Source: Lachnospiraceae bacterium
GTDB taxonomy: Bacteria > Bacillota > Clostridia > Lachnospirales > Lachnospiraceae
Reading direction: 5' to 3'
Assembly: GCA_024691305.1 (NCBI GenBank)
Contig: JAILNS010000005.1
Location: forward strand, 124,001-188,000
DNA: 64,000 nt
Shown here: one piece after another, positions 54,167-63,694 of the stretch
Position numbering within the stretch: position 1 is the stretch's first letter
How the letters are laid out: each line of letters starts with the position of its first letter
Notes under the pieces: model-generated
Told to the model about the DNA's origin: nothing
What the model saw: only the letters and a program-made list of their open reading frames with translations
Database searches by the model: none
Program-made: the position numbers and the translations under genes

Positions 54167-54706
54167 TCACAGGAGTGACTGTAATGATTCAAGTCCCGAT
54201 AAAGCATCCTTGATATCCTTGTTATCAAGCAGTTTCCCGAGAATTCCGCCTATTTCGTTCGAATCGTCTTTTTTTAGAAGCTCCATAACAGCCTTCTTGG
54301 TATCCGCATCGGCTTTTCTGTATAAAGTAACGAGTTTCTTTTCGGTAGCGTTTACCTTAATAGAAGTACCGGATGAAGAATCGCTTTTGGAAGAGGTCTT
54401 CTTAGAACTGCCGGTCTTTGAAGATGAGGTTTTTGAAGATGACGTCTTCTTTGATGAAGACTCTGTTTTTGCACCTGCTGCCGGTTTTCCCTTAGGCTGT
54501 GGAGCATCAAGCAAGGATTTCTGGGTAACTCCGGTCGCCTTGGCTATTTCCTTTAACTGCGCCTGAGTAAGGGTAACTTCGCTCCTCTCAGCCTTGCTGA
54601 TATCGGCTGCGGATAAGCCTTTTACCTTTTTAGCAAGCTGCTCCTGTGTAAGTCCCGCCGCTGTTCTGGCTTCCTTGATCAGTTGTCCTACTTTTTTTGC
54701 TGCCAT
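54167..54706 (-). CDS. short XRE-type HTH protein with Lys/Ser linker
   Basis: This 179-residue protein has an N-terminal Cro/C1-type HTH (~5-65, LIKEARTAAGLTQEQLAKKV and ISKAERSEVTLTQAQLKEIA), a Ser/Lys-rich linker (~75-115) with repeated SSKTSSSKT units, and a C-terminal helical segment (TEKKLVTLYRKADADTKKAVMELLKK in parts) that may oligomerise. It has GGGG before the ATG. It lies just upstream of the DUF5058 gene and may regulate it or act alone. Confidence 0.85.
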   Translation of the reverse strand: MAAKKVGQLIKEARTAAGLTQEQLAKKVKGLSAADISKAERSEVTLTQAQLKEIAKATGVTQKSLLDAPQPKGKPAAGAKTESSSKKTSSSKTSSSKTGSSKKTSSKSDSSSGTSIKVNATEKKLVTLYRKADADTKKAVMELLKKDDSNEIGGILGKLLDNKDIKDALSGLESLQSLL

Positions 54707-54731
54707 AATGACACCCCTTTCATGAATCTGT

Positions 54732-55652
54732 TTATTTTATATATTCTGCCTCTATTTCTTTGGCTCTTCGGTTTAAAAGCCTGTTTGCCGGTACATATAT
54801 ACCGTGCTTCTTTGCCAGTCTCATAAGAGTTCCCGAAAAAGCATCCACTTCACATGGTTTCTTATTTATCCTGTCCTGTGCCATGGAAGGCATCTGATCG
54901 GGATTTAGGGTTTTTATTATATCAACATACATATTAAGATCCGCTTCACTAAGCGCTATACCTTCTGCATTTGCAACAGAGATCACCTCACGCATTGCGG
55001 ATATGAAGATGAGATTGGGTTCCTCGTCCTCCAAAACTCCTCTGTATGTCGTATCATATACCATGCATGTCTGATTGACTCCGACATTTAACATATATTT
55101 GCCCCACATACGATAAAGAATGTCTTCTTCCTCAACGTAAGCAAGTCCCGAACGTTTTAAGACATCTATCACGGCATCCAGATTTTCTCTGCTGTCTCCC
55201 GGCTTTACACCTATATGCAGTTCACCACTTTGGCTGTAATTAAGCTCACTTCCGAATTTAACAGCATCCATCCCCTGGGCAACGGTATATATGAGTCTGT
55301 CCTTTCCATACCTTTCGGCGATCATATCTTCACTCGATATACCGTTCATCACAGACATTATCACAGTATCCCTGCCTATACTGCCTGCCATATCCTCTAT
55401 TGCAGATTCAAGACCGGGATATTTTACTGCCACGACCACGAGGTCTGCTTCGGGCGCTTCATCTATGGGCACCATATGAAATCTACACTCTTCCCCGTTA
55501 CAGATATATTTTTGGTCTTTGTTCCTCTCATATCTGTCGCGGCTCATGATATAACATACATTTTCATATCCCAGTGTCTCGGTCATGCATTTTCCGTAAA
55601 GCATACCGAGTGCTCCAAGTCCTATGATATTTACTTTTTCGATCATCTTCAT
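54732..55652 (-). CDS. ketopantoate reductase-family oxidoreductase (PanE/ApbA-like)
   Basis: This 306-residue protein has the Rossmann motif IIGLGALGMLYG (9-20), VVAVKYPGLESAI and a C-terminal helical domain (YMLNVGVNQTCMVYD, then KKPCEVDAFSGTLMRLAKKHGI in parts). The family reduces 2-dehydropantoate to pantoate with NADPH, or related 2-oxo acids. Lys-Asn and Glu features match, but no pan genes are nearby, so substrate is uncertain. A GAGG ribosome site precedes the ATG. Confidence 0.9.
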   Translation of the reverse strand: MKMIEKVNIIGLGALGMLYGKCMTETLGYENVCYIMSRDRYERNKDQKYICNGEECRFHMVPIDEAPEADLVVVAVKYPGLESAIEDMAGSIGRDTVIMSVMNGISSEDMIAERYGKDRLIYTVAQGMDAVKFGSELNYSQSGELHIGVKPGDSRENLDAVIDVLKRSGLAYVEEEDILYRMWGKYMLNVGVNQTCMVYDTTYRGVLEDEEPNLIFISAMREVISVANAEGIALSEADLNMYVDIIKTLNPDQMPSMAQDRINKKPCEVDAFSGTLMRLAKKHGIYVPANRLLNRRAKEIEAEYIK

Positions 55653-55666
55653 ACGATCCTCTTTTC

Positions 55667-56578
55667 TTATGCATGCAGGCCAAGGCCAAGCGCCGTTAAT
55701 GTTCCTGCATGGACAGCCTTTTTTAAGGCATCTTCATATTTGTGGCTTCCGTAGAAATATTCCGCTATAAATCCCGCAAGGAGGGAATCTCCGGCTCCGA
55801 CAGTACTTACCACATTGCTCTTTGCCCTGTTATCCGTCCTGATATCGGGAATCCCTTCTTTGTATATCTCCATGTTTTCCGTTACCATCAGTGCTCCGTA
55901 CTCTCCCATGGATACAAGCACGTTTTTTACGCCTTCTTCAATAAGTCTTTTGGCATATGTTATGATCTCATCCCCGGTTATGGCATCTCCCGCCCCTGTT
56001 TTATACAGTCCCGCAAGCTCACAGAGATTTGGTTTTACCAAAAAAGGACCTGCTTTTGCGGCATTTTTAAGAAGCGGTCCGGATGCATCCACTATAGTAT
56101 ACACGTTCCTGTCTGCCAAAAAAGATACTATACCGGCATAAGCATTTTCATCGAAGCCCTCGCATACAGAGCCTGAGATCACAAGGATATCGCTTTTTTT
56201 AAGTTCACCGAGTTTATCATACAGCCTGTCGATATCCTCTTTTGATACGATCACACCTTTACCGTTTACCTCGGTCTCAAGCCCTCCGGCAGAAGATATC
56301 TTAACATTGATCCTTGAGCAGCCGCTCTCTGTAATCGTAAGATCAGACTTTATTCCCTTATCCTTAAGGCTCCTTTGAATCTCATCACCGGTAAAACCAC
56401 CGATAAAACCTATTGCGGTGCTCTCTATACCAAGACTCTTTAACATAAGGGATACATTTATGCCTTTTCCGCCGGCACACATGTATTCTCCTTTGCTCCT
56501 GTTTAAGCCCCCGACCATAAGGGTATCAAGTTCCACATAATAATCTATTGATGGATTTAAAGTTAATGTATATACCAT
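55667..56578 (-). CDS. PfkB-family kinase, 1-phosphofructokinase-like
   Basis: The ATG at 56578 is chosen because AAGGA lies upstream and the protein begins MVYTLTLNPSIDYY, the usual start. An earlier frame start at 56668 runs into the upstream phosphatase gene. The 303-residue protein has the sugar-binding GGKGIN and the catalytic base in VGAGDSLLAGF. 1-phosphofructokinases, 6-phosphotagatose kinases and related kinases share this pattern. No fructose PTS genes are adjacent. Confidence 0.9.
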   Translation of the reverse strand: MVYTLTLNPSIDYYVELDTLMVGGLNRSKGEYMCAGGKGINVSLMLKSLGIESTAIGFIGGFTGDEIQRSLKDKGIKSDLTITESGCSRINVKISSAGGLETEVNGKGVIVSKEDIDRLYDKLGELKKSDILVISGSVCEGFDENAYAGIVSFLADRNVYTIVDASGPLLKNAAKAGPFLVKPNLCELAGLYKTGAGDAITGDEIITYAKRLIEEGVKNVLVSMGEYGALMVTENMEIYKEGIPDIRTDNRAKSNVVSTVGAGDSLLAGFIAEYFYGSHKYEDALKKAVHAGTLTALGLGLHA

Positions 56579-56597
56579 TCCCGTATCCTTATTCACA

Positions 56598-57389
56598 TCA
56601 ATGCCGCTGGTCGGCGTTAGAATAAACCTCCGCAAACCTCGCAGAAAACGAAGGTTCCAGCCCCTCAAGAGTCAAATGCCTGATATCGCCCAGTTTCCAT
56701 GCACGAAAAAGTGCATACCCCTGCTGTCTTTCTTCACTGTATACCTCACTCACGGAAGTGGGTGCAAGACAGGTTCCGTGCCACAGTCCAAACGGAGATA
56801 CGTTCATCAGATGGCTTAAGATCACGCAGGTTACCCCAAAATGACAAAAAAACGCAAGCGTTCCCGTATATTCACGTTCAACTCTGTATCCCATTCCGTC
56901 CCTGACATATCCGTACCCTGCAAGAATATCATCTATCCCCTTGCAGACACCGTCATATTTATCGATTATATCCGTATCCCTGGCCAGTTTGGTATCTCGC
57001 CAGTCCCATGTTTCATAGTACTCGGGATGCCTGTTCAGATATGAAGGGACCATATCCCATACGATACGCTTGCGCAGACTGCCATCCGGCAGGACACTGT
57101 TTGGATACGCCTCAAGATATTCGGGCATTGCAGGCACATCTACCGTGGCATCAAATTCCCTGAGCCATCCGTAAGTTCTGTCTGCTACCGTGGAATCAAC
57201 ATCTAGCCCAAGCGCCCTAAGAGAATATCCGGCGGTATCACGAGCCCTTCCAAGCGGTGAAAGGTATACCTCATCAATATTTAATTCCCGTATATGTGCT
57301 GCGAGTGCCCGGGCTTCCGATACTCCGATATCTGTCAGGGTATCGTTTGCATAATCGGGATCTCCGTGTCTTATAAAAAGCAGTCTCAT
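56598..57389 (-). CDS. histidine phosphatase-family protein
   Basis: This 263-residue protein has the catalytic RHGDPDY (Arg7, His8) at the N-terminus, followed by LSPLGRARDTA and a second His in FFCHFGVTCVIL. It is a 2-phosphoglycerate-mutase-like fold, most probably a phosphatase. Length is longer than the ~200-residue simple members because of an insert (~75-135). It diverges from the thiT leader. Confidence 0.9.
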   Translation of the reverse strand: MRLLFIRHGDPDYANDTLTDIGVSEARALAAHIRELNIDEVYLSPLGRARDTAGYSLRALGLDVDSTVADRTYGWLREFDATVDVPAMPEYLEAYPNSVLPDGSLRKRIVWDMVPSYLNRHPEYYETWDWRDTKLARDTDIIDKYDGVCKGIDDILAGYGYVRDGMGYRVEREYTGTLAFFCHFGVTCVILSHLMNVSPFGLWHGTCLAPTSVSEVYSEERQQGYALFRAWKLGDIRHLTLEGLEPSFSARFAEVYSNADQRH

Positions 57390-57453
57390 TGATCCTGTTC
57401 CTTTTCTTCTGTTGACAATACTTAAGAACGGCTATATATTATGATTTGTAATT

Positions 57454-57537
57454 TTGCTAGGGGTGCGCGTGCGCTGAGAGTGGATATTTCCTGACCCTCA
57501 TCACCTGAACCGGACAATGCCGGCGTAGGGAAGCAAC
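57454..57537 (+). ncRNA. TPP (THI-box) riboswitch
   Basis: The conserved blocks GGGGTGC, GCTGAGA, ACCCTCATCACCTGAAC and GGAAGC occur in order, with a P1 stem TTGCT / AGCAA. Thiamine pyrophosphate binding should turn off the downstream thiamine transporter. This is the standard class for thiamine genes. Confidence 0.97.
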
Positions 57538-57590
57538 TGACAATTCACTGTGTCTTGTCAATGTCACCCCTCCTATATAAGGAGGATTTT
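57538..57590 (+). promoter_or_regulatory. thiT: riboswitch expression platform of thiT
   Basis: A hairpin CCTCC-TATATAA-GGAGG (57569-57585) pairs with the Shine-Dalgarno itself and is followed by TTTTTT. It can block ribosome access, or stop transcription, in the ligand-bound state. A second possible stem TGACAA / TTGTCA lies between it and the aptamer. Confidence 0.65.
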
Positions 57591-57592
57591 TT

Positions 57593-58165
57593 ATGTCTGA
57601 AACACAATCAACCAAAACAACTTTCAATCCAAAGGTCTTAACCTTCACCGCTGCCTGTCTGGCACTCGGCTTTGCACTGAGTTTCGTTAAACTCTTCCAC
57701 TTCCCGTGGGGAGGATCGATCACTCTGTGCTCAATGCTTCCGATCGCACTCATAGGATACTTTTTCGGTCCCTATGTAGGATTCGTCGGAGCCTTTGTTT
57801 ACGGTATCCTTCAGTTCTTTCAGGGCGGTGCGTATTTCTTAAGCCCTCTTCAGGTCTGCCTTGATTACTTTGTTGCTTTTGCGGCTCTGGGCGTATCCGG
57901 CTTTTTCAAAAACAAAAAGAACGGTCTGCTTATCGGCTATATCATCGGTATTCTCATAAGAGGCGCCCTTCATGCACTCGGAGGATATCTCTACTGGATG
58001 GAATATATGCCCGAAGAATTCCCCAAAAGCCTGGCTGCCGTATATCCGATCGTATATAACTACGCATACATCATAGGTGAGGGCATCATTACGGTGATCG
58101 TGATCAGTCTTCCGCCGGTCAAAAATGCCATCAACCGGATAAAAACTATGGCGACACAACAGTAA
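57593..58165 (+). CDS. thiT: ThiT, thiamine-specific S-component of an ECF transporter
   Basis: This 190-residue protein has six hydrophobic helices and the ThiT pattern of W/G-rich helices: VKLFHFPWGGSITLCSMLP, YFFGPYVGFVGAFVYGILQF and RGALHALGGYLYWMEYMP in part. The thiamine-binding Trp and His residues are plausible. It works with the ECF energy-coupling module encoded elsewhere. The TPP riboswitch just upstream confirms the substrate. It overlaps the convergent DUF6056-like gene by 20 bases. Confidence 0.96.
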   Translation: MSETQSTKTTFNPKVLTFTAACLALGFALSFVKLFHFPWGGSITLCSMLPIALIGYFFGPYVGFVGAFVYGILQFFQGGAYFLSPLQVCLDYFVAFAALGVSGFFKNKKNGLLIGYIIGILIRGALHALGGYLYWMEYMPEEFPKSLAAVYPIVYNYAYIIGEGIITVIVISLPPVKNAINRIKTMATQQ

Positions 58166-59711
58166 TACTGTTTTTATTGAAATAATTGGACAATTCAATA
58201 TTTTGCCAATAACCCTCTTCGCCGGGGATGTTACCCACCTCTTCTTTAAAAAGGAGATAGGGCTTGGCATCCTCGGTGTAAGCTCTTATCGTAACATCAC
58301 TTTGTGTCTCATCGGAAAGGATCTCCAGCCTTTCCATGCTCTGCTCATAATATCTGGACGCTTCCCCGTTTAATATGGATCTGACTGCCGAGATTGTGAC
58401 AAATTCATTCTTATCGGCACAGAATACAAATATGATGATGATCATTACTGCAAAGAATGCGATGGTCTTATTCAAAGAATTACCTGTAAGTTCAAACAGA
58501 TTTTTTAAAAAATTTGCCAGCCCTTCTTTTGATCTGCTAACAGAATACAGATACCCCAAGTCATTACAAATATTGATAAATATGATAACAAATTCGGCTA
58601 TATATACAATATTTGCGATACGACTCGGAACATCTTCACTCATTGCATAAAATGTAGGCGTAAACATTGCTGCAAATACACAAATACTGATGATCCCCAT
58701 AAAGATCGGGTGAAGATATTGTTTTTTAGTCTTCGATGATATATAAGCTGCAACCGGTATTATGAGCATTACTCCAAAAACAGTCATAGGGGATAACCAA
58801 CTGACAGCGTGAGTAATACCCCATAGGAATGACTCAAATATCGCTTTTACGGGGGTCATCTGTACCGAAGCTGCCTGTCTTTGAGCATTACCGGGTGCGG
58901 TGATATTGATCATATATCCTATAAACGTAATAAATTCCGGGATCAAAAAAATGATCTTTTCTCTTTTGTAACCGGATAATCCTAACTTTGCGAATAAACC
59001 ATTATCTTTCTTAGCAGCAAACTGACCGCATACTATAACAAGAATATGAATTCCCATCAGTATACATGCCTGTAATCCGGTTATGAGATTACCGCCTCCG
59101 ACTACGATACCAAGCAGTGATGCAACAACAATAGTCATTACTCTTATTTTGGTACGATCACTGTGCATTCCATGTAGTATAAGGGCTATCTCAAAAAACA
59201 GTACAGATTCCATAAATGCATAATGTAAAGACCCGTTGAACCAGAAAATTGCCTCCAACGGAACCGGAAGAGTCTGGATTACCGTAAAAATAAGGATCAT
59301 ATTCATTATCCCCGTGAGATATTTATCCTTAACTCCCATGCAATCGGAAACCACGGTATGCACAAGGGCTGTTATCGAACCGATTATCATAGAGGATAAT
59401 ATAAAAGGAACCGGAAAATACAGATTTATATCCCACACTCCCGGGAAAAAAGACATTAAAAAAACAGAAGAATATGTAGCCTGCTTTGCATAGAAATAAA
59501 ACTCCACCTGTTCACAGGCAGCCTTGAATACTTCTCTTATGGAATGTGTAGTTATCCACGCATTATGCGTCATGGCTCCAAAATAAAAGTCATCCAAAGA
59601 CAGCACCTCATATCTTCCCATATACCATATCGGAAGGATCGATGCCGCAAAGAAAACAAACATTATAATATATATTATTTTTAATGATTTATTTTTATCC
59701 CTGTTATTCAT
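58146..59711 (-). CDS. DUF6056-like multi-pass membrane protein
   Basis: This 521-residue protein has about eleven transmembrane helices. Near the N-terminus, LSLDDFYFG (~36-44), with an acidic pair, is reminiscent of the DUF6056 and GT-C glycosyltransferase type of membrane proteins, where an Asp in the first loop is catalytic. The soluble tail (~470-521) is short. I am not certain of the family. It is directly downstream of gtrA, which supports a role in cell-surface glycan transfer. Confidence 0.6.
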   Translation of the reverse strand: MNNRDKNKSLKIIYIIMFVFFAASILPIWYMGRYEVLSLDDFYFGAMTHNAWITTHSIREVFKAACEQVEFYFYAKQATYSSVFLMSFFPGVWDINLYFPVPFILSSMIIGSITALVHTVVSDCMGVKDKYLTGIMNMILIFTVIQTLPVPLEAIFWFNGSLHYAFMESVLFFEIALILHGMHSDRTKIRVMTIVVASLLGIVVGGGNLITGLQACILMGIHILVIVCGQFAAKKDNGLFAKLGLSGYKREKIIFLIPEFITFIGYMINITAPGNAQRQAASVQMTPVKAIFESFLWGITHAVSWLSPMTVFGVMLIIPVAAYISSKTKKQYLHPIFMGIISICVFAAMFTPTFYAMSEDVPSRIANIVYIAEFVIIFINICNDLGYLYSVSRSKEGLANFLKNLFELTGNSLNKTIAFFAVMIIIIFVFCADKNEFVTISAVRSILNGEASRYYEQSMERLEILSDETQSDVTIRAYTEDAKPYLLFKEEVGNIPGEEGYWQNIELSNYFNKNSITVVSP

Positions 59712-59724
59712 ATGACTCTAAGTA

Positions 59725-60231
59725 TTATTCCGGTTTTTTTCTGAAAACGATCAGTTTACTGAAGATATAATTGGCGATCACCACGATCACTGCTGTCACG
59801 ATCGTAGCAACATAGAAATTGACATGCATAAGAGTGTCCAGTATGAGCATGCACAAAAACTCAAGAAACAGGGTGGATATCCTTGATAAGACAAACTTTC
59901 CGGCTTCGGGAAGCATCGGTGCATCGCTCTTAAACACATATGCTCTGTTTGTAAAAAAGGCAAATATCACTCCGGCGGTCCAGTCTATAAAGGTAAGAAC
60001 ACCGGTTTCAAACGAATTGTGTTCCACTGCACCGCGGTACAGGATGAGATTTGCGAGAAATTTACATGTCCATGCAACGACCGTTGTCATCCCGCCCACT
60101 ACAAGATAAGTTATGATCTCCTCGTATTTTACGTACAGTTCATGTATTTTGGGCCAGCGGTTAAGCCAGTTTTCAAATCTTTCTTCCAGATTTTTTCTTT
60201 TGGGTTTTTGAGTATCACACGGGGTCTTCAT
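59725..60231 (-). CDS. GtrA-family membrane protein
   Basis: This 168-residue protein has four transmembrane helices and the GtrA pattern (YLVVGGMTTVVAWTCKFLAN, then FIDWTAGVIFAFFTNRAYVFKS in parts). GtrA-like proteins are thought to flip polyprenyl-linked sugars or act in O-antigen glycosylation and teichoic acid decoration. The start codon overlaps the end of the K+ channel gene (ATGAAG in GTATATTATGAAG). Confidence 0.9.
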   Translation of the reverse strand: MKTPCDTQKPKRKNLEERFENWLNRWPKIHELYVKYEEIITYLVVGGMTTVVAWTCKFLANLILYRGAVEHNSFETGVLTFIDWTAGVIFAFFTNRAYVFKSDAPMLPEAGKFVLSRISTLFLEFLCMLILDTLMHVNFYVATIVTAVIVVIANYIFSKLIVFRKKPE

Positions 60232-61063
60232 AATATACCAGAGTATCTCCTATCTTGATCGTTATATCGTCGGTAGGTATCACGACCGTACCGTCACGTA
60301 TGATAACAAGGGGAGCGATCCCAAAATCATTCCATAACTTTACGACACTTAAGCCTTCTATGCCCGATCCGGGGGTTACATTTAATGCGATCGTTCCCTT
60401 TCCCTTACGTGATTCTTTTTGGATAATATTGTACTGCTCAACAAATCCTGCGGAAATGATACCTGTAGGTATCGCAACAACCCCGACACCGAGTATGGAA
60501 ATTATTACCGCAAGTATCTTACCGGGTATCGTTATCGGATATATATCACCGTATCCTATGGTAAGAACCGTGGAAATACTCCACCATAAAGCGGAAAATG
60601 CATTGTCAAACACATCGGGCTGTGCATCGTGTTCTGCAGAATACATGCATAAAGAAGCTGCCAGAAGTAATAAAAGAAGTATGAACAGTGATGAAAAGAT
60701 CTGGTTTTTCTTATTCTTTAAAACAGAAGTTATGACATTAAATGAATCATAATTGGTATTTATCCTGAACAGATGGAATATCCTTACAACTCTGAGCATC
60801 CTGAATACGACCGCTCCGGATAAAAAGAAAAACGGAAGTATGGTGAACAGATCGATCACACCGTCATAACTTTTCATGAATTTCCATACGGCGCGTGTCC
60901 TGGTCAACTCGGGATACAGAAGCGGTGCCGTCCATATCCTGAGCACATATTCTATGATAAAAAAAACAACGCATACGATCTCGAACGTTCTGAAAAGTTC
61001 GTTATATGCGGATAATTGCTCAAACGTCTCTAAGATCATGACAATGATATTGCTCACGACCAT
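60215..61063 (-). CDS. voltage-gated-type K+ channel with C-terminal TrkA_C-like domain; real N-terminus probably extends to ~61165
   Basis: The 282-residue frame shows S1-S4 (with Arg88, Arg91, Arg94 and Arg100 in the S4-like VVFRMLRVVRIFHLFR) and the pore filter TIGYGD (168-173). A TrkA_C-like domain follows (GIEGLSVVKLWNDFGIAPLV, then GDTLVYYEDP). The first ATG lies inside S1 and has no ribosome site. The same frame continues upstream without stops and reads LKKARKRVFDII, then SRAFDYTLVF, which is how such channels normally begin, reaching an ATA codon at 61163-61165 that is 7 bases after GGAGG. So the canonical ATG is probably not the true start. It should conduct K+ and be modulated by the cytosolic domain. 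Confidence 0.8.
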   Translation of the reverse strand: MVVSNIIVMILETFEQLSAYNELFRTFEIVCVVFFIIEYVLRIWTAPLLYPELTRTRAVWKFMKSYDGVIDLFTILPFFFLSGAVVFRMLRVVRIFHLFRINTNYDSFNVITSVLKNKKNQIFSSLFILLLLLLAASLCMYSAEHDAQPDVFDNAFSALWWSISTVLTIGYGDIYPITIPGKILAVIISILGVGVVAIPTGIISAGFVEQYNIIQKESRKGKGTIALNVTPGSGIEGLSVVKLWNDFGIAPLVIIRDGTVVIPTDDITIKIGDTLVYYEDPV

Positions 61064-61161
61064 AAAAACAAGCGTATAGTCAAAGGCTCGGCTTGCTATG
61101 TCCGAGCCTTGTCCTATCTGAATGATATCAAATACTCTTTTACGTGCTTTCTTAAGAGTGT

Positions 61162-62508
61162 TTATAACCTTGCCTCCAGCGCTTTCTTCTGCTCTTCATA
61201 TCCGGGTTTTCCAAGAAGTGCGAACATGTTCTTCTTATAACTCTCAACACCGGGCTGATTGAACGGATTGACTCCGAGGATATATCCGCTCACGCCGCAT
61301 GCAAACTCAAAGAAGTAGAACAATTCTCCGAGGTAATACTCATTGACCTCAGGCAGTGTTATAACAAAGTTAGGAACATTTCCGTCCGTATGCGCAAGTA
61401 CGGTACCCATCATTGCGGATTTATTTACAAAATCAACGGTCTTTCCCGCAAGATAGTTAAGTCCGTCAAGATCCACGGGCTCACGGCCGATCAGGATCTC
61501 TTCACGTGATTTTTCGATCATGAGAACGGTCTCAAAAAGGATACGGTTTCCGTCCTGAATGTACTGACCCATAGAGTGAAGGTCTGTTGTTAAGTCAACG
61601 CTTGCCGGGAATATACCCTTTCCGTCCTTGCCTTCCGACTCTCCGTAAAGCTGTTTCCACCACTCACATACATAATGATAGCAGGGACCGTAGTTTGCGA
61701 GTATCTCTATTTCCTTACCCTGTTCTCTCATGATATTACGAAGAACAGCATACTGCATTGCATCATTATCTTTGAAATCATTTTCTATCGCCATGCGTCT
61801 GCCTTCTGCGGCACCCTGCATGAGCTTATCGATATTTGCACCGCTGACTGCGATGGGAAGAAGACCTACCGCTGTAAGTACGGAGAAACGTCCTCCTACA
61901 TCATCCGGAACTACAAAGGTCTCATAACCTTCTTCGGTAGCAAGGTTCTTAAGTGCTCCTCTTTCCTTATCTGTAGTAGCATAGATCCTCTTTGCTGCTC
62001 CTTCTTTGCCGTATTTCTTCTCAAGAAGCTCCTTGAAGATCCTGAAAGCGATCGCAGGCTCCGTCGTAGTACCCGACTTGGAAATTATATTTACCGAGAA
62101 ATCCCTGTCTCCGATAACATCAATAAGATGTCTCATATATGTAGAACCAATGCAGTGTCCCGCAAAATATATCTCGGGAGTCTTACGTATGGACTTATCC
62201 ACCTGGTTATAGAAGCTGTGACGCAAAAACTCGATAGCCGCTCTGGATCCCAGATACGATCCGCCGATACCTATAACGATAAGTACATCGGAATCGGATT
62301 TGATCTTTTCCGCTGCTTTTTTGATGCGGTCAAACTCTTCCTTATCGTAATTTACGGGAAGATCTATCCATCCGAGGAAATCATTTCCCGCACCGCTTTT
62401 TGAAAGAAGTGTCTCCTTAGCCTTATCTGCAGCCTTGGCCATCTTCTTGATCTCGGCGTCGCTTACAAAACCCGATGCCTTTGAGTAATCAAATACTAAT
62501 TTATCCAT
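61162..62508 (-). CDS. pgi: glucose-6-phosphate isomerase
   Basis: The ATG at 62508 has GGAGG at 8 bases, so it is used over a GTG at 62517. The 448-residue enzyme has the PGI signatures [19 protein letters not shown] (in parts), [14 protein letters not shown] and [18 protein letters not shown]. The catalytic Glu/His/Lys are in place. It interconverts glucose-6-P and fructose-6-P. The K+ channel frame begins right at its stop. Confidence 0.97.
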   Translation of the reverse strand: MDKLVFDYSKASGFVSDAEIKKMAKAADKAKETLLSKSGAGNDFLGWIDLPVNYDKEEFDRIKKAAEKIKSDSDVLIVIGIGGSYLGSRAAIEFLRHSFYNQVDKSIRKTPEIYFAGHCIGSTYMRHLIDVIGDRDFSVNIISKSGTTTEPAIAFRIFKELLEKKYGKEGAAKRIYATTDKERGALKNLATEEGYETFVVPDDVGGRFSVLTAVGLLPIAVSGANIDKLMQGAAEGRRMAIENDFKDNDAMQYAVLRNIMREQGKEIEILANYGPCYHYVCEWWKQLYGESEGKDGKGIFPASVDLTTDLHSMGQYIQDGNRILFETVLMIEKSREEILIGREPVDLDGLNYLAGKTVDFVNKSAMMGTVLAHTDGNVPNFVITLPEVNEYYLGELFYFFEFACGVSGYILGVNPFNQPGVESYKKNMFALLGKPGYEEQKKALEARL

Positions 62509-62554
62509 AGTCTCCACCTCCGTTGTTGTGAGAACTTACTTTTCAATCGTAGTA

Positions 62555-62583
62555 AGTTTAACAAATTTAGCACTATTGTTCAA
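62555..62583 (-). promoter_or_regulatory. promoter of pgi
   Basis: On the minus strand TTGAAC and TAAACT are 17 bases apart, 47 bases before the ATG at 62508. A small inverted repeat AACTTAC / GTAAGTT follows in the leader. Confidence 0.6.
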
Positions 62584-62585
62584 CT

Positions 62586-63653
62586 TTACTCCGGATAATA
62601 CTCAAGTATATATTCACTCTCTATCTTCTCCGAAAGTTCATACATACCGGTAAGTATGCTGTCTATATTTTCCTCGGTTATCTTATCCTTGCCTTCCATA
62701 AGGGAATCGCAGATATACTTATTGATATCCTTGGAAAAATGTATGGTATCCATATAGTTATCAAGATTAGTGATTATATCCTTATCGTCCTGATAATAGC
62801 AGACCGATACATTATCGTATTTTATCAGTTCCTCTATACATATCCGTTCCGCGGACAGTACCGCATCTCTTTCACCGTTCCTGTAGGCATTGTCCCACCA
62901 GCACATGGAATACGGAGAAAAAAAGAATAAAAATTCAGTCTCGGGATGTGCGGTGACCATTTCTGTAAGGAGTTTTGTATTCTCAACCGCAAGCTCATCA
63001 TACATATGCTCATCTTCCATGGGAGCTGCCTCGGGCAGTCTTTCATACATCGTCATGCACATAAGATGATGAAACGTCTTCCACTGTGCCCAGTTATAGG
63101 AATCTTTTTCGTCATAACCGGAAAATGACTTGGCTATCATAAAAGGGATCTTTTCCATGAGCACATCTTTATTTAGCAGGTATTTCCAGTCATTAAGCGG
63201 ATTGTCATCATACAGATATGTGGGACACCCGGTGGATTCGTAAGTGGTTTCGATCGGAGAATACAGACTTGAAGGATCTATATTATAAAAAACATACTTA
63301 ATATCATGTTTTTCAAAGGCTATATCCATCAGATACTTAAGATCCGCAGTAGCTCCGTACGAGCGTATAGCCTTGATGGAAGTACAGCCAAACCCCTCAT
63401 CGAACCATCCGTTATTGAAATTCTCGCATACGCTGCTGCCTACGATGACCGCATCATAATCAAAATTCTTTAACGTGCCGACACATTGATATTCCTTATC
63501 GTTAAGAACGGCTTTAAGGTGCGGGAGCGGCTTATGATATATGTAGAAAGGATCAAAAAGCACTATTATCCCCACTATCACCGCACATACTGCGATAACG
63601 GATAAGAAAAATATCTTTATGAACTTTACGGGATCATTATTTAATCTGTCCAT
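62586..63653 (-). CDS. SGNH-like membrane-anchored protein, possible O-acetyltransferase partner
   Basis: This 355-residue protein has one N-terminal transmembrane helix (~11-33) and an extracellular domain. The sequence IVGSSVCENF (Ser73/Ser74) matches block I of SGNH hydrolases, and DTIHFS (Asp302, His305) matches block V. DltD and AlgJ/AlgX-like proteins have the same layout and pair with MBOAT acyltransferases. The gene lies 41 bases after the truncated MBOAT-like gene, consistent with that pair. The acyl acceptor is unknown. Confidence 0.7.
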   Translation of the reverse strand: MDRLNNDPVKFIKIFFLSVIAVCAVIVGIIVLFDPFYIYHKPLPHLKAVLNDKEYQCVGTLKNFDYDAVIVGSSVCENFNNGWFDEGFGCTSIKAIRSYGATADLKYLMDIAFEKHDIKYVFYNIDPSSLYSPIETTYESTGCPTYLYDDNPLNDWKYLLNKDVLMEKIPFMIAKSFSGYDEKDSYNWAQWKTFHHLMCMTMYERLPEAAPMEDEHMYDELAVENTKLLTEMVTAHPETEFLFFFSPYSMCWWDNAYRNGERDAVLSAERICIEELIKYDNVSVCYYQDDKDIITNLDNYMDTIHFSKDINKYICDSLMEGKDKITEENIDSILTGMYELSEKIESEYILEYYPE

Positions 63654-63694
63654 TGTTTTTGAAGTTATAAAACGTCGTTACTTATCGGGATCTG

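Noticed and set aside
61083-61110. Hairpin AAGGCTCGG / CCGAGCCTT after pgi as a terminator
   Set aside because: It has almost no T-run on the minus strand and falls in the coding-like N-terminal extension of the K+ channel frame.
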